From: Oscillospiraceae bacterium
GTDB taxonomy: Bacteria; Bacillota; Clostridia; Oscillospirales; Acutalibacteraceae
DNA: 64,000 bases
NCBI GenBank assembly: GCA_022483045.1
Contig: JAKVOA010000001.1
Span: forward strand, 25,001-89,000
Direction: 5' to 3'
Part shown: piece after piece, positions 44,080 to 52,737 of the stretch
Layout of the letters: every line of letters begins with the position of its first letter
Numbering within the stretch: position 1 is the stretch's first letter
Position numbers and translations under genes: made by a program
The notes under the pieces: model-generated
Database searches by the model: none
Told to the model about the DNA's origin: nothing
Seen by the model: the letters and a program-made list of their open reading frames with translations, nothing else

Positions 44080-44193
44080 GCAATATTAATTTCTCCTGCA
44101 AAAGGAATGTAAAGTGAGTAAATTCCATGTATTTTTAATTTAATCTCTCCATTTTGGACAGAGGCCTGCAGCTTTTTCTGCGGGCCTCTTTTG
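44080..44193 (+). ncRNA. CreR-like autoregulatory CRISPR guide RNA (mini-array)
   Basis: The transcript begins about six bases before a pseudorepeat (44086-44114): TTAATTTCTCC, altered 7-base loop, GGAATGTAAAG, i.e. both repeat arms and the 5' handle with one end change. A 22-24-base pseudospacer (44115-44138, TGAGTAAATTCC...) follows, then a second pseudorepeat (44137-44158) that keeps the repeat through TGGA, exactly to the Cas6 cut, including the hairpin TCCA/TGGA. It loses the handle and passes into a terminator (44160-44192). Processing by Cas6 would give one guide whose seed matches the cas leader. Known relatives are Cas-regulating RNAs (CreR) and CreA antitoxin guides. Confidence 0.78.
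44160..44192 (+). terminator. Terminator of the guide RNA
   Basis: A 12-bp stem (44160-44171 with 44178-44189, one G:T) and T4, starting two bases after the second pseudorepeat. Confidence 0.88.
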
Positions 44194-44311
44194 CAAGCAA
44201 AATAATATGGAAAACTGTCACTTCCTTTTATCATAGTGCATTTTATGTACAATAAATGGTACTTATAAAAATAATTTGCTCATAACTGCACGCAAGTCCG
44301 CTCACCCGCAA

Positions 44312-44357
44312 AAAGACGCAGCGCAGACCTTTTCCTTGTGGCCTGAACTGCGTCTTT
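44312..44357 (-). terminator. Hairpin downstream of the GH1 remnant
   Basis: A 10-bp stem (44312-44321 with 44348-44357) followed on the minus strand by TTTTTGCGGG. It was probably the terminator of the now broken GH1 gene. 44194-44311 shows nothing else. Confidence 0.6.
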
Positions 44358-44401
44358 GCATTTGTACAGAATTGTGCTGTATTAAAAGTCTGGTATTCTA
44401 A

Positions 44402-44655
44402 TTATAAATTCCGGTCATTGCACACCATGACATTCCTGTACCACTGTGCACTGCCTTTTGAAATCTGCTGCTGCGTCTTGTGATTCACATAAACGATACC
44501 GAAACGAACCTCGCAGCCATGGGCCAATGTCGTGCGCTGCCATGCTGCATCTTTCGTACCGAAATTTGGCGCACCAGAAGCTCCCGCTTAGAGCGACTGC
44601 TCAGTCGATAGAATTTCGCGGCGTTCCGGCGGGAAGCAGGGTGGAAGATAGCTGC
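44402..44655 (-). pseudogene. Truncated GH1 beta-glucosidase copy
   Basis: Minus-strand fragments match the 3' part of the GH1 gene at 10432-11790: PAGTPRNS (then a stop), SGSFWCAKFRYER, MAAHD, and, after frame changes, VRFGIVYVNHKTQQQISKGSAQWY to NL-stop at 44402. The nucleophile region (ISENG) is deleted. A paralogue cut down to about 250 bases with internal deletions. Confidence 0.8.
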
Positions 44656-44753
44656 TCTTTTCTCCCTGGGGACGATGATTTTTCAAACTTTTCTTTTTTG
44701 AAAGGATGCGGTATAGTATAGAAAATCAATTTGGAAAAGTGAGGAGATTCGCT

Positions 44754-46091
44754 GTGGCAGATTATTTTATAAAAACGGACGGAACCAATTTTTCGGTGGA
44801 CGGGCAGGACTTTGTCATGCGTGGAATCGGGCTTGGCAGCTGGATGAACTTGGAGCACTACATGATTGGCATTCCCGGCTCTGAGCAGCTGATTCGCCAG
44901 ACGCTACGCCAGACCTTGGGCGCGCAGGAGGCGGCCGCGCTGCTGCACAGTTACCTGACCTGCTTTGTCGGGGAGGACGATTTTCGCTATTTAAAAAGTA
45001 TCGGCATCAATTCCATTCGTATTCCCGTAAACTACCACTATTTTCTGGACGACGAAAATCCGCAGCAGCTGAAAGACGAGGGCTTTCTCTACTTGGACCG
45101 CGTGGCAAAGCTCTGCGCAGCCTATCAGATTTATATGATTATCGACCTGCACGCCGCGCCCGGTGCGCAGAACCCCGACTGGCACAGTGATAATGCCGTC
45201 GGTATTCCGCTGTTTTGGCAGTATCAATGCTTTCGGGAACAGGCTGTGAAAATTTGGGCGCATATTGCGGCGCACTACCGCGGCAACCCGTGGGTTGGTG
45301 GGTATGACATTTTAAATGAGCCATTTTTCATCCCCGACAAAGAGGACCTCAATACCTATTACGCCGCGTGCATCAGGGCAATCCGTGAGGTGGATTCTGA
45401 CCACGTCATCTTTCTGGAAGGCGACCACTTTGCGATGGACTTTTCTACCCTGCGCTGCCTGGAAGACGCAAACCTTGCGCTGGAGTTCCATTATTACCCA
45501 ACTGTTTGGAATCCGCAGGTCATGGACCCCGATTTCCCGGAAGCAAAGCGGCAGGACATCTTAAAGGAAACTTTTGCAAAGCAGGCGGCGATCCGCGAAA
45601 AGTTCCAGCGCCCCATCTGGTGCGGGGAGCTGGGCTGCGAGTTTAAGAAAGACAACATGGCCTTTATGCGCGGCCTTGACCAAAGTATGCTGGACCTCTG
45701 CGAAGCAAGTCATGTTTCGTGGACGCTCTGGAACTACAAAGATGCACAGGTCATGGGGCTGGCTGTCCCTAAAGACGATTCGCCCTGGATGCAGTGGACG
45801 GCGCCGATTCGCCAGGGGTGGACACAGGACAAAGAAAAAGACTGTGCACAGGGCGTTCTGCATTTCCTAGAGCAGAGTGGCTTTTCGCCGATTTCTGAAG
45901 ACCTAAATTACCAAATGCAGTTCCGGCTGCGCGCAGCTTTTCAAAAGATTTATTGCGAGCAGCTGCTGGTGCCCGCACTGCAGGCGCTTTCTCCTGCACA
46001 GCGGAAAGCCCTGCCTACGTCTTTCCAATTCCAAAACTGCCAAATCTGCAAAGAGATTGAGTCGCTCCTTCGCTCCTACACAGGTGCGTGA
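44754..46091 (+). CDS. GH5 family glycosidase (endoglucanase/exo-glucanase type)
   Basis: A 445-residue (beta/alpha)8 hydrolase with no signal peptide, so cytoplasmic. RGIGLGSWMNLEHYM and SIGINSIRIPVNYHYF are GH5 N-terminal blocks. The acid/base is Glu189 (YDILNEPFF) and the nucleophile Glu292 (WCGELG). A C-terminal helical extension follows the barrel. The GTG start at 44754 has GAGGAG seven bases before; reading further upstream lacks a site. It probably acts on imported gluco- or manno-oligosaccharides. Confidence 0.9.
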   Translation: MADYFIKTDGTNFSVDGQDFVMRGIGLGSWMNLEHYMIGIPGSEQLIRQTLRQTLGAQEAAALLHSYLTCFVGEDDFRYLKSIGINSIRIPVNYHYFLDDENPQQLKDEGFLYLDRVAKLCAAYQIYMIIDLHAAPGAQNPDWHSDNAVGIPLFWQYQCFREQAVKIWAHIAAHYRGNPWVGGYDILNEPFFIPDKEDLNTYYAACIRAIREVDSDHVIFLEGDHFAMDFSTLRCLEDANLALEFHYYPTVWNPQVMDPDFPEAKRQDILKETFAKQAAIREKFQRPIWCGELGCEFKKDNMAFMRGLDQSMLDLCEASHVSWTLWNYKDAQVMGLAVPKDDSPWMQWTAPIRQGWTQDKEKDCAQGVLHFLEQSGFSPISEDLNYQMQFRLRAAFQKIYCEQLLVPALQALSPAQRKALPTSFQFQNCQICKEIESLLRSYTGA

Positions 46092-46120
46092 GCAGTATTA
46101 AAAATGAAAGACTGGAAAAA

Positions 46121-46159
46121 GAGACTGGAACCCCCAAAGCAGGTTTCAGCCTCTTTTTT
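46121..46159 (+). terminator. Terminator of the GH5 gene
   Basis: The stem 46121-46132 with 46142-46153 (one mismatch, one G:T) is followed by T6. The next 140 bases to 46298 hold no gene. Confidence 0.8.
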
Positions 46160-46298
46160 CGATGAACGGTCGCCAGCAAATAAAGCAGAGTCGTAAAAAA
46201 GATATGATATCAGAAAAACAGAAGTTTAGATTGCACTTCACGGTTTTAAAGAAGGGCTGAGATAGGAACTGCTTTGCAGGAAACAGGCCCGAAAGAAG

Positions 46299-46335
46299 AG
46301 CCCGCTTTGCATGTCCTTCGCATACAAAGCAGGCT
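46299..46335 (-). terminator. Terminator of the 46352-48346 operon
   Basis: A 15-bp stem (46299-46313 with 46321-46335) that pairs fully, with G:U pairs, only as minus-strand RNA, followed by CTTCTTTC. Confidence 0.7.
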
Positions 46336-46351
46336 TTATACGGCTGAAATT

Positions 46352-46948
46352 TTAAATGCTGCGGAAAACCTGAATGTAGTCAAACAGCACTTCGGCAGTT
46401 TTTGCAATGCCCATTTTACTGCTGCTGATACATAGATCATAGCCGCGCGAGTCGCCCCACTTGATATCGCTGTAGTGGTTGTGATAGGCTTTTCGCTTGT
46501 GGTCAACGCTGCGTATGCGCGCAGCCGCGACGTCTTCTTCAAAGCTGTACTCTTCCATCATGTGGTGAATTTTATACTGGAGCGGAGCAAGGACAAAAAT
46601 GCGCACCGTATTCGGATTGTCACGCAGCAGGTATTCGCCGCAGCGGCCTACCAAAACGAAAGATTCACCTGCCATGGCCCGGCCTTTGATGAATTCAAAC
46701 TGCTTTTCTGCCACGTTTTCTTCCAGAGAATTTGAGTAGCTGCCGATTCTACGGTATGTAAGGTAGTTGACGGGCTTTTCGTCCAGCTGCTCTACCATAT
46801 CTTTGTCGTACCCGCTGGTCAGCACGGCAGCTTTAATCATATCTTTGTCGTACAGTTTAATTTGCAGCTTTTCTGCAAGTATCTGCGCAATGGTGTGGCC
46901 GCCGCTGCCGGCTTCACGGCCAAGGGTAACAATAATCTGCTTTTTCAT
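46352..46948 (-). CDS. Cytidylate-kinase-like family protein
   Basis: A 198-residue P-loop protein of the same family as the 18980 gene. Its loop TLGREAGSGGHTIAQIL keeps the glycines but not the Lys of classical Walker A; LYDKDMIKAA and FVLVGRCGEYLL are the family blocks. GGGAGG eight bases before the ATG at 46948. It is co-transcribed with the transporter upstream (33-base gap). Substrate unknown. Confidence 0.78.
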   Translation of the reverse strand: MKKQIIVTLGREAGSGGHTIAQILAEKLQIKLYDKDMIKAAVLTSGYDKDMVEQLDEKPVNYLTYRRIGSYSNSLEENVAEKQFEFIKGRAMAGESFVLVGRCGEYLLRDNPNTVRIFVLAPLQYKIHHMMEEYSFEEDVAAARIRSVDHKRKAYHNHYSDIKWGDSRGYDLCISSSKMGIAKTAEVLFDYIQVFRSI

Positions 46949-46981
46949 AAACACAGCCTCCCTTTCTGCAGTTTATGCGGA

Positions 46982-48346
46982 TTACAGATAGATCTTAAAC
47001 AGACACAGCATGGAAGCTCCCACTACCAGCAGGGTTGCGGGAACACAGTATTTGCAGTACTGCCCCCAGCTGATTAAGTGTCCCTCTTTTGCGGCAACGG
47101 AGGTGCCCACAACATTGGCAGAGGCGCCTATCGGTGTTGCATTGCCGCCAAGGTCAGTGCCAAGCGAAAGAGTCCACGCAAGGATAGCCAGCGGTACATT
47201 TTGTGTGGCTGCTATTGAGCGGATGACTGGGACCATGGTGGCCGCAAACGGGATGTTGTCGATAAAGGCGCTGGCCGATGCGGAAATCCACAGGATAATT
47301 GCCAGCATAATCATCATATTGCCATGGCTTGCGGAGCTGATAAAGGAAGCAATCGAGGCAAGCACACCGGTCTTTTCCAGACCGCTCACCGCGACAAACA
47401 GACCGATGAAAAACAGCAGGGTCTTGTAATCTAGGTGCGTAAAAATGTATTTGGTATTTTCTTTCCCCGAAGTAAGGAAGGTGCACAAAACAGTCAGCGC
47501 CGCGACAATCACGCCGATAAAGGCAACACTCAGGGTTGTTTGTGCGTGCGTAATCAGCAGCACAACAGCTGTGATAAAAATCAGCGTGGCACAGGAAAAG
47601 GCTGCTTTGTTGGTAATGGCCCCGGCCGGCTGAGGGTAAGCTGTGGTCTGCGTGCGGTTGTTTTCACTTTGTTTCAGTTCTTTGCGGAAGCAAAGCCAGA
47701 AATACAGAAGCGTCAGCAAAAAGCAGATGCCTACAATCACGCCAGTGTTTGAAATAAAATCAGAGAACGTATAGCCTAGGCTCGTGCCGATAATAATATT
47801 TGGCGGGTCGCCGCACATGGTGGCTGCGCCGCCTAGGTTTGAGCAGAAAATTTCTGAAATAATCATTGGTACAGGGTTAAATTCCATTACTTTTGCAATC
47901 TCTGCAGTAACCGTTGCAAAAAACAGCACAACGGTAATGCTGTCGATAAACATAGAAAGTACAGCGGACATCACCATAAAGCAGATGAGCAGCGGCACGG
48001 TATGATAATGTACCTTTTTTGCGACCAGCAGGCAGATCCAGCGGAAAAATCCCGCTTTGCCCAGGCCCTCCACCATAATCATCATGCCGCAGATAAAAAT
48101 AATGGTAGACCAGTTAATGCCGGAAGTCGCACCGGAAGATTTGCCGTACCAAAAGCCTTTCGTAGCAAGGCACTGCAGGTTCAGTGTTTCTACGACCGCT
48201 GTACCGCTGTGCATGCACAGCCCAAAGACTACGGCCAGCACCAGTGCACCGCTTACCAGGGTCACCATGTGCCGCTCGAATTTGTTGAGGATGATCAGCA
48301 GGAACATACCTAGAAAAATGATAATTGCGAGAATTTCTGCAACCAT
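46982..48346 (-). CDS. ArsB/NhaD-type anion or Na+/H+ transporter (SLC13-like permease)
   Basis: A 454-residue permease with about eleven helices. MSAVLSMFIDSITVVLFFATVTAEIAK and NLGGAATMCGDPPNIIIGTSLGY carry the duplicated (xDNx / GGxxTxxGxPPN) signature of the ion-transporter superfamily. The repeat in the second half reads SAFIDNIPFAATMVP and LGTDLGGNATPIGASANVV. It transports an anion (arsenite, dicarboxylate) or sodium; the sequence does not decide which. The ATG at 48346 has GGAGGTG ten bases before. Confidence 0.85.
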   Translation of the reverse strand: MVAEILAIIIFLGMFLLIILNKFERHMVTLVSGALVLAVVFGLCMHSGTAVVETLNLQCLATKGFWYGKSSGATSGINWSTIIFICGMMIMVEGLGKAGFFRWICLLVAKKVHYHTVPLLICFMVMSAVLSMFIDSITVVLFFATVTAEIAKVMEFNPVPMIISEIFCSNLGGAATMCGDPPNIIIGTSLGYTFSDFISNTGVIVGICFLLTLLYFWLCFRKELKQSENNRTQTTAYPQPAGAITNKAAFSCATLIFITAVVLLITHAQTTLSVAFIGVIVAALTVLCTFLTSGKENTKYIFTHLDYKTLLFFIGLFVAVSGLEKTGVLASIASFISSASHGNMMIMLAIILWISASASAFIDNIPFAATMVPVIRSIAATQNVPLAILAWTLSLGTDLGGNATPIGASANVVGTSVAAKEGHLISWGQYCKYCVPATLLVVGASMLCLFKIYL

Positions 48347-48538
48347 GTTGCACCAACACCTCCATTTTCACGAAAGGAAAACATACCCATGTGGCTGCCT
48401 TTCTCTTTCGTATATCCCTGCTCATGATAGTGCAAAAAGAATATAAAAGTCAAGCAAATAAAGAATTATTTATGTAAAATATAAGAATTTTTAATAAAAT
48501 ATTTGCCGCAAAAAGGAAAAAGGAAGAACCAAAACAAA

Positions 48539-48602
48539 CAGGCCGCCCCAAAGCGGCCCGGCGGCCTGTACAAAAAAGCGGCAGCCGTTTGGCCGCCGCT
48601 TC
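48539..48602 (-). terminator. Double terminator of the AraC regulator gene
   Basis: On the minus strand a stem around 48572-48602 (AGCGGC.../GCCGCT) runs into T6, and a second stem around 48539-48568 (AGGCCGCC/GGCGGCCT) follows. Confidence 0.8.
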
Positions 48603-48609
48603 TGTATTT

Positions 48610-49593
48610 TTACTTTGGTCCGGTTTCGTTTGCTGCGGTTACAGCGGCTGTCTCTTTTTCCGCTAAGCCGCGGTGACTGAGGGCGTTTGAAATAGAGCTG
48701 ACAGACTGCGCGTATTCCATGGGGGTCATGCCGGTTTCGCGGCGGAAACACTGCGTAAAATAAGAGGCATTGCTGAAAGACAGGCACTCGGCGATTTCCG
48801 AAAAGTTTCGCTTGCCCTCGCGAATCAGCTGCTTTGCTACGCTGATTTTCATACGGTTGAAATACTGCATAATGCCGCAGTTCATGGATTTATGAAACAG
48901 CTGCTGCATACAGGAGCGGCTGATGAGCACGGCGGCGGAAATCTGCGGCACCGTCAGCCGCTCAGAAACGTGGCACTTTAGGTACTCGAAAATGCGGTTG
49001 AGCTGTTCGCGCTCTTTAGAGGACGACACAGCAGCAGAGGGGGAGGCCCCGGCGGGCAGCAGAGCGGCCTGTACCACTGGCAGGTGGGCCTGCTTGCGGC
49101 AAAGCTGAATCAGCAACTCTTCTAAATAAATGCAGATAAGCTGTTCGCTGCCGAACTCTGACTGCGGGGAGCGCTGCACCTGCTCGACAGAGGGCAGATT
49201 CAGCGGTGTGGAAAAGGCACTGCGCGCTTCCATAATAATTTTAGAGAGCAGCACCTTTTCTGTATCGTCAATATGAAACAGCCCCCTGCGCAGGCGGTCC
49301 ATTTCCGGCGAGGTGCAGACAAAGGACGCGACAACCAGGTCGGGGGCGGTGCCCTGTATGGCTTTTAGCGCGTGAAACTCCATCGGTTCATGAAAGATCA
49401 TGTCGCCTGTCTTTAAAATAACCGTTTTGTCTGCGGCGCGCACTTCGACACAGCCGCGGTCTACATAGAGAAATTCCCAAAAGTTGTGCTCTTCCCCTAA
49501 GAAACAAAAATTCTTGGCGTACTCAAAATAATGAATGGTGATGATTTCATTTATTTGAAAGGGCAGCTTCATCTGCGTGGTAAGGTAGGCCAT
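48610..49593 (-). CDS. AraC-family transcriptional regulator
   Basis: A 327-residue regulator: the N-terminal cupin domain (about 10-120, WEFLYVDRGCVEVRA, GDMIFHEPMEFHAL) binds a sugar; the C-terminal AraC domain (about 205-300) has TVPQISAAVLISRSCMQQLF and NFSEIAECLSFSNASYFTQCF. The ATG at 49593 has AAAGGAG eight bases before. Divergent from the oxidoreductase-ABC operon, where a direct repeat at 49820-49850 lies just upstream of the promoter. Most likely the activator of that operon. Confidence 0.9.
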   Translation of the reverse strand: MAYLTTQMKLPFQINEIITIHYFEYAKNFCFLGEEHNFWEFLYVDRGCVEVRAADKTVILKTGDMIFHEPMEFHALKAIQGTAPDLVVASFVCTSPEMDRLRRGLFHIDDTEKVLLSKIIMEARSAFSTPLNLPSVEQVQRSPQSEFGSEQLICIYLEELLIQLCRKQAHLPVVQAALLPAGASPSAAVSSSKEREQLNRIFEYLKCHVSERLTVPQISAAVLISRSCMQQLFHKSMNCGIMQYFNRMKISVAKQLIREGKRNFSEIAECLSFSNASYFTQCFRRETGMTPMEYAQSVSSISNALSHRGLAEKETAAVTAANETGPK

Positions 49594-49819
49594 GGGTCCC
49601 GCTCCTTTCTGCTGCAAGTGAATTATGCCGGAAAATGCGTTTCACTTTGCTTTTGCTTTTATTATAGGGACAAAACTTTAAAAAAGCAACTTTTTTGCAT
49701 AATCGTCCGTGCACAGCATCAGCATGATTAGACATATACAACGGAAAGCATCTCGTACAATTTATTTTTTTATCTAAATACTGCAAAAATTGCTAAAAAA
49801 AGCAGATGGAAAAGCGACA

Positions 49820-49885
49820 CTCGGACAATTTTAACTGAATCTCGGACAATATTCTATGGAAACACATTCTGCATATCCGTATACT
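49820..49885 (+). promoter_or_regulatory. AraC-type operator and promoter of the oxidoreductase-ABC operon
   Basis: A direct repeat CTCGGACAAT at 49820-49829 and 49841-49850, spaced 21 bp (two helical turns), ends six bases before a weak -35 TGGAAA (49857-49862). A 17-bp spacer and -10 TATACT (49880-49885) follow. Weak -35 plus tandem half-sites is the classic layout of an AraC-activated promoter. The remainder of 49594-49976 holds no gene. Confidence 0.65.
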
Positions 49886-49976
49886 GAATATTGAAGAAAA
49901 GATGTCGAAAATGAAATTGCTGCATGCAAAATATTCATTTTTCAGATGCCTTTGGAAAAGACTGAATGGAGGAAAA

Positions 49977-51272
49977 ATGAAAATGGGTAAAAAACTGACT
50001 GTCGCTTTTGCGGGACTTGGCAACCGGGGAAAAGATACCTATGCGCCAACCGTAAAACTCTTTTCCGACCGCATGGAGATGGCGGCTATCGCCGATATTG
50101 ACCCGGCAAAGGTAGAGGATGTCGCCAAAACGTACGGGATCCCCAAAGACCGCTGCTATACAAGCGTCGAGGAAATGCTCGCACAGCCAAAGCTTGCCGA
50201 TGCCATGTTTATTACAACCCAGGACCGCCAGCATGTCAAGCAGGCGGTTGCTGCACTGAGAAAAGGCTATGACCTGCTGATGGAGAAGCCGATTTCGCCG
50301 GTTTTGGATGAGTGCCGCGAGATAGTGCGGGTGGCAAAAGAGACTGGCCGCAAGGTTGTCATCTGCCATGTGCTGCGGTACACACCTTTTTATATGAAAC
50401 TCAAAGAGATACTGGACGCCGGCACCATTGGCGATGTGGTTTCCATTATGGGCATTGAAAACGTCTGCTACTGGCACCAGTGCCATTCCTTTGTGCGCGG
50501 CAACTGGCGCAATTCCGACCAGACCAGCCCCATGATTCTGCAGAAATGCTGTCATGATATGGACCTGTACCTTTGGCTTGCCAACAAAACTTGCAAGAGC
50601 GTTTCCTCTTACGGCGATACCTATCTCTTTAAAGAAGAAAATGCGCCGGAGGGCGCCGCCCTGCGCTGCATGGATGGTTGCAAAGCAAAAGAAAACTGCC
50701 CCTTTGATGCAGAAAAGATTTACTTGACCAATGAAGATACCGGAATTCTGCATGGTCACGACGGCTGGCCGTGCGAGGTGCTGGCAATGCATCCGACCGA
50801 GGAGAAAATCCGCGAGGCAATCCGCACCAGTCCTTACGGCCGCTGTGTTTTCCACTGTGATAACAATGTAGTGGACCATCAAGTGGTTAACTTGGAAATG
50901 ACCGACGGCACAACCATGAGCTTTACCATGTGCGCATTTACTGCACAGGGCGGCCGCTATGCAAAGTTTATGGGTACAAAAGGTGATATTATCGCCGACC
51001 TGGGCAAAAATACCATAGATATCGGCGTGTTTGGCAAAAAACGCGACGTTATCGATGTTTCTAAATTGGCAGAGGACTTTTCCGGCCATGCCGGCGGCGA
51101 CAACCAGTTGGTGCGCGAGTTCCTTGACATGGAACTCGACGGCAAGGTCGCCTCCAACATCACGTCACTTGAGCGCTCTATGGAAAGCCACTATATTGCC
51201 CTTGCGGCAGAGCGTTCCCGCTTGCGCGATGGCGCGGTGGTCACCCTAGAAGAAATGCGCAGTGATACCTAA
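49977..51272 (+). CDS. GFO/IDH/MocA family oxidoreductase
   Basis: A 431-residue NAD(P)-dependent sugar or inositol dehydrogenase-like enzyme. The N-terminal Rossmann fold starts LTVAFAGLGNRGKDTYAP (GxGxxG-like). MEKPISPVLDECREIV has the EKP motif whose Lys is catalytic. The C-terminal alpha/beta domain includes HDMDLYLWLANK. A Cys-rich insertion (CMDGCKAKENCPF) is unusual for the core family but known in some subgroups. The ATG at 49977 (GGAGG at 49968-49972) or 49983 begins it. First gene of the operon with the sugar ABC transporter. Confidence 0.88.
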   Translation: MKMGKKLTVAFAGLGNRGKDTYAPTVKLFSDRMEMAAIADIDPAKVEDVAKTYGIPKDRCYTSVEEMLAQPKLADAMFITTQDRQHVKQAVAALRKGYDLLMEKPISPVLDECREIVRVAKETGRKVVICHVLRYTPFYMKLKEILDAGTIGDVVSIMGIENVCYWHQCHSFVRGNWRNSDQTSPMILQKCCHDMDLYLWLANKTCKSVSSYGDTYLFKEENAPEGAALRCMDGCKAKENCPFDAEKIYLTNEDTGILHGHDGWPCEVLAMHPTEEKIREAIRTSPYGRCVFHCDNNVVDHQVVNLEMTDGTTMSFTMCAFTAQGGRYAKFMGTKGDIIADLGKNTIDIGVFGKKRDVIDVSKLAEDFSGHAGGDNQLVREFLDMELDGKVASNITSLERSMESHYIALAAERSRLRDGAVVTLEEMRSDT

Positions 51273-51405
51273 AAAGCTGTCGGCTGCAGCTTGCAATCGC
51301 AGAATGAAAAGAGTTTGTGTGCGGAAATTCGGATGAAAAAGAATAAGCGGCTTAAAATCAGGCTCTTATAAAACAATTCACGCAAAGAGAAAGGAAGCAA
51401 CGAAT

Positions 51406-52716
51406 ATGAAAAAGGCAATCAAATCCGTCATTGCTGTAGCACTTGCTTCGACAATGGCAGCAACAGCGCTGGCCGGCTGCGGCGCGGGCAGTTCCTCCGG
51501 TTCCGCAGCCTCTGCAGGCGGCTCCGGCGAAAAAGTTACGCTGAACCTCGGCTATTGGGACAACGAACGCCAGGGCGATACCATGAGAAAACTGGTTGCA
51601 GCCTACACCAAAGAAAATCCGAATGTAACCATCAACCTGCAGTACACGCCCTATAAAGGCGGCGAGTATTGGACAAAGCTGGACGCTTCTATGAACGGCG
51701 GCACTGCCCCGGATGTTTTCTGGATGAACTGCCTGCACGCAAAGAAGTACGTAAACGGCAATATGCTGGAGCCTCTGGACGATGCGCTGAAAGCGGCCAA
51801 TATCGATGTCACCAAAGACTTCCCGACTGCCTTGTCTCAGATTTATACCTTTAACAGCAAGGTCTACGCTGTACCGAAAGACTTTGATACCAACGCTGTT
51901 TGGTACAACAAAGAAATTTTTGACGCGGCAAAGGTTCCTTACCCGAAAGACGGCTGGACCTGGGAAGATATGGTCGCCACCGCGAAAAAGCTGACAAATT
52001 CCTCTAAGGGCATTTACGGCATTGCTTCTCCGCTGGATTTCCAGACCTGCTACTGGAATACGATTTTTGCAAACGGAGGTTCCATTGTCTCCAGCGATTC
52101 CAAGTCAACCCTGTACAGTGATGCAAAGACCATGGGCGGCATTCAGCCATGGATTGACCTGATTCTCAAGGACAAGGTTTCCCCAGATATCAATACTTTG
52201 ACCGATAACTCCGCCGATTCCCTGTTTGAGTCCGGCAAACTGGCCATGTGCTATGGCGCTTCTTATATGATCGCCGAGTATTTGAGCAGCGACACCATCA
52301 AGGGAAAAGTCAACCTGGTCAGCCTGCCCACCCTCAACGGCAGCAAGGGCAATGTCATCAACGGCCTGGGTTATGCTGTTTACAGCAAGTCTAAGCAAAA
52401 AGAAGCGGCCAAAAAACTCGCTGCATGGCTCGGCTCTGCAGAAGCACAGAAGATTCAGGGCGAAGTCGGCGCTGTTATTTCTGCCCGCAACGATGCACAG
52501 CAGTACTTTACCAAGACGCAGCCGTCTCTGAATCTGCAGGTTTATATCGACGCTGTCGCAGACTCGAAGCCGCTGCCGACCCTCACGGTTTCCAGTGAAC
52601 TGTTTGACAACGAGTCCAAGTACCTGAAGCAGGCATGGGCGGGCACGATGACGCTGAAAGATGCGTGCGCAAAACTGGACGCAGATAACAAGACACTGCT
52701 CGAAAAAGAAAAGTAA
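51406..52716 (+). CDS. Sugar ABC transporter substrate-binding lipoprotein
   Basis: A 436-residue family 1 binding lipoprotein: signal MKKAIKSVIAVALASTMA and lipobox LAGC, mature N-terminus CGAGSSSGSAAS. Family pattern YWDNERQGDTMRKLVAAYTKENPNVT and FESGKLAMCYGASYMI. With the oxidoreductase upstream, the ligand is a sugar or sugar acid that may need oxidation. No ATPase in the operon. Confidence 0.92.
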   Translation: MKKAIKSVIAVALASTMAATALAGCGAGSSSGSAASAGGSGEKVTLNLGYWDNERQGDTMRKLVAAYTKENPNVTINLQYTPYKGGEYWTKLDASMNGGTAPDVFWMNCLHAKKYVNGNMLEPLDDALKAANIDVTKDFPTALSQIYTFNSKVYAVPKDFDTNAVWYNKEIFDAAKVPYPKDGWTWEDMVATAKKLTNSSKGIYGIASPLDFQTCYWNTIFANGGSIVSSDSKSTLYSDAKTMGGIQPWIDLILKDKVSPDINTLTDNSADSLFESGKLAMCYGASYMIAEYLSSDTIKGKVNLVSLPTLNGSKGNVINGLGYAVYSKSKQKEAAKKLAAWLGSAEAQKIQGEVGAVISARNDAQQYFTKTQPSLNLQVYIDAVADSKPLPTLTVSSELFDNESKYLKQAWAGTMTLKDACAKLDADNKTLLEKEK

Positions 52717-52737
52717 GATAAAGGAGATGTGCGTCAC

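Noticed and set aside
43980-44080. A CreT-type toxin gene upstream of the guide RNA
   Set aside because: Only two divergent promoters fit in this space; no small frame with a ribosome site, and the pseudospacer matches the cas leader better than any other local promoter.
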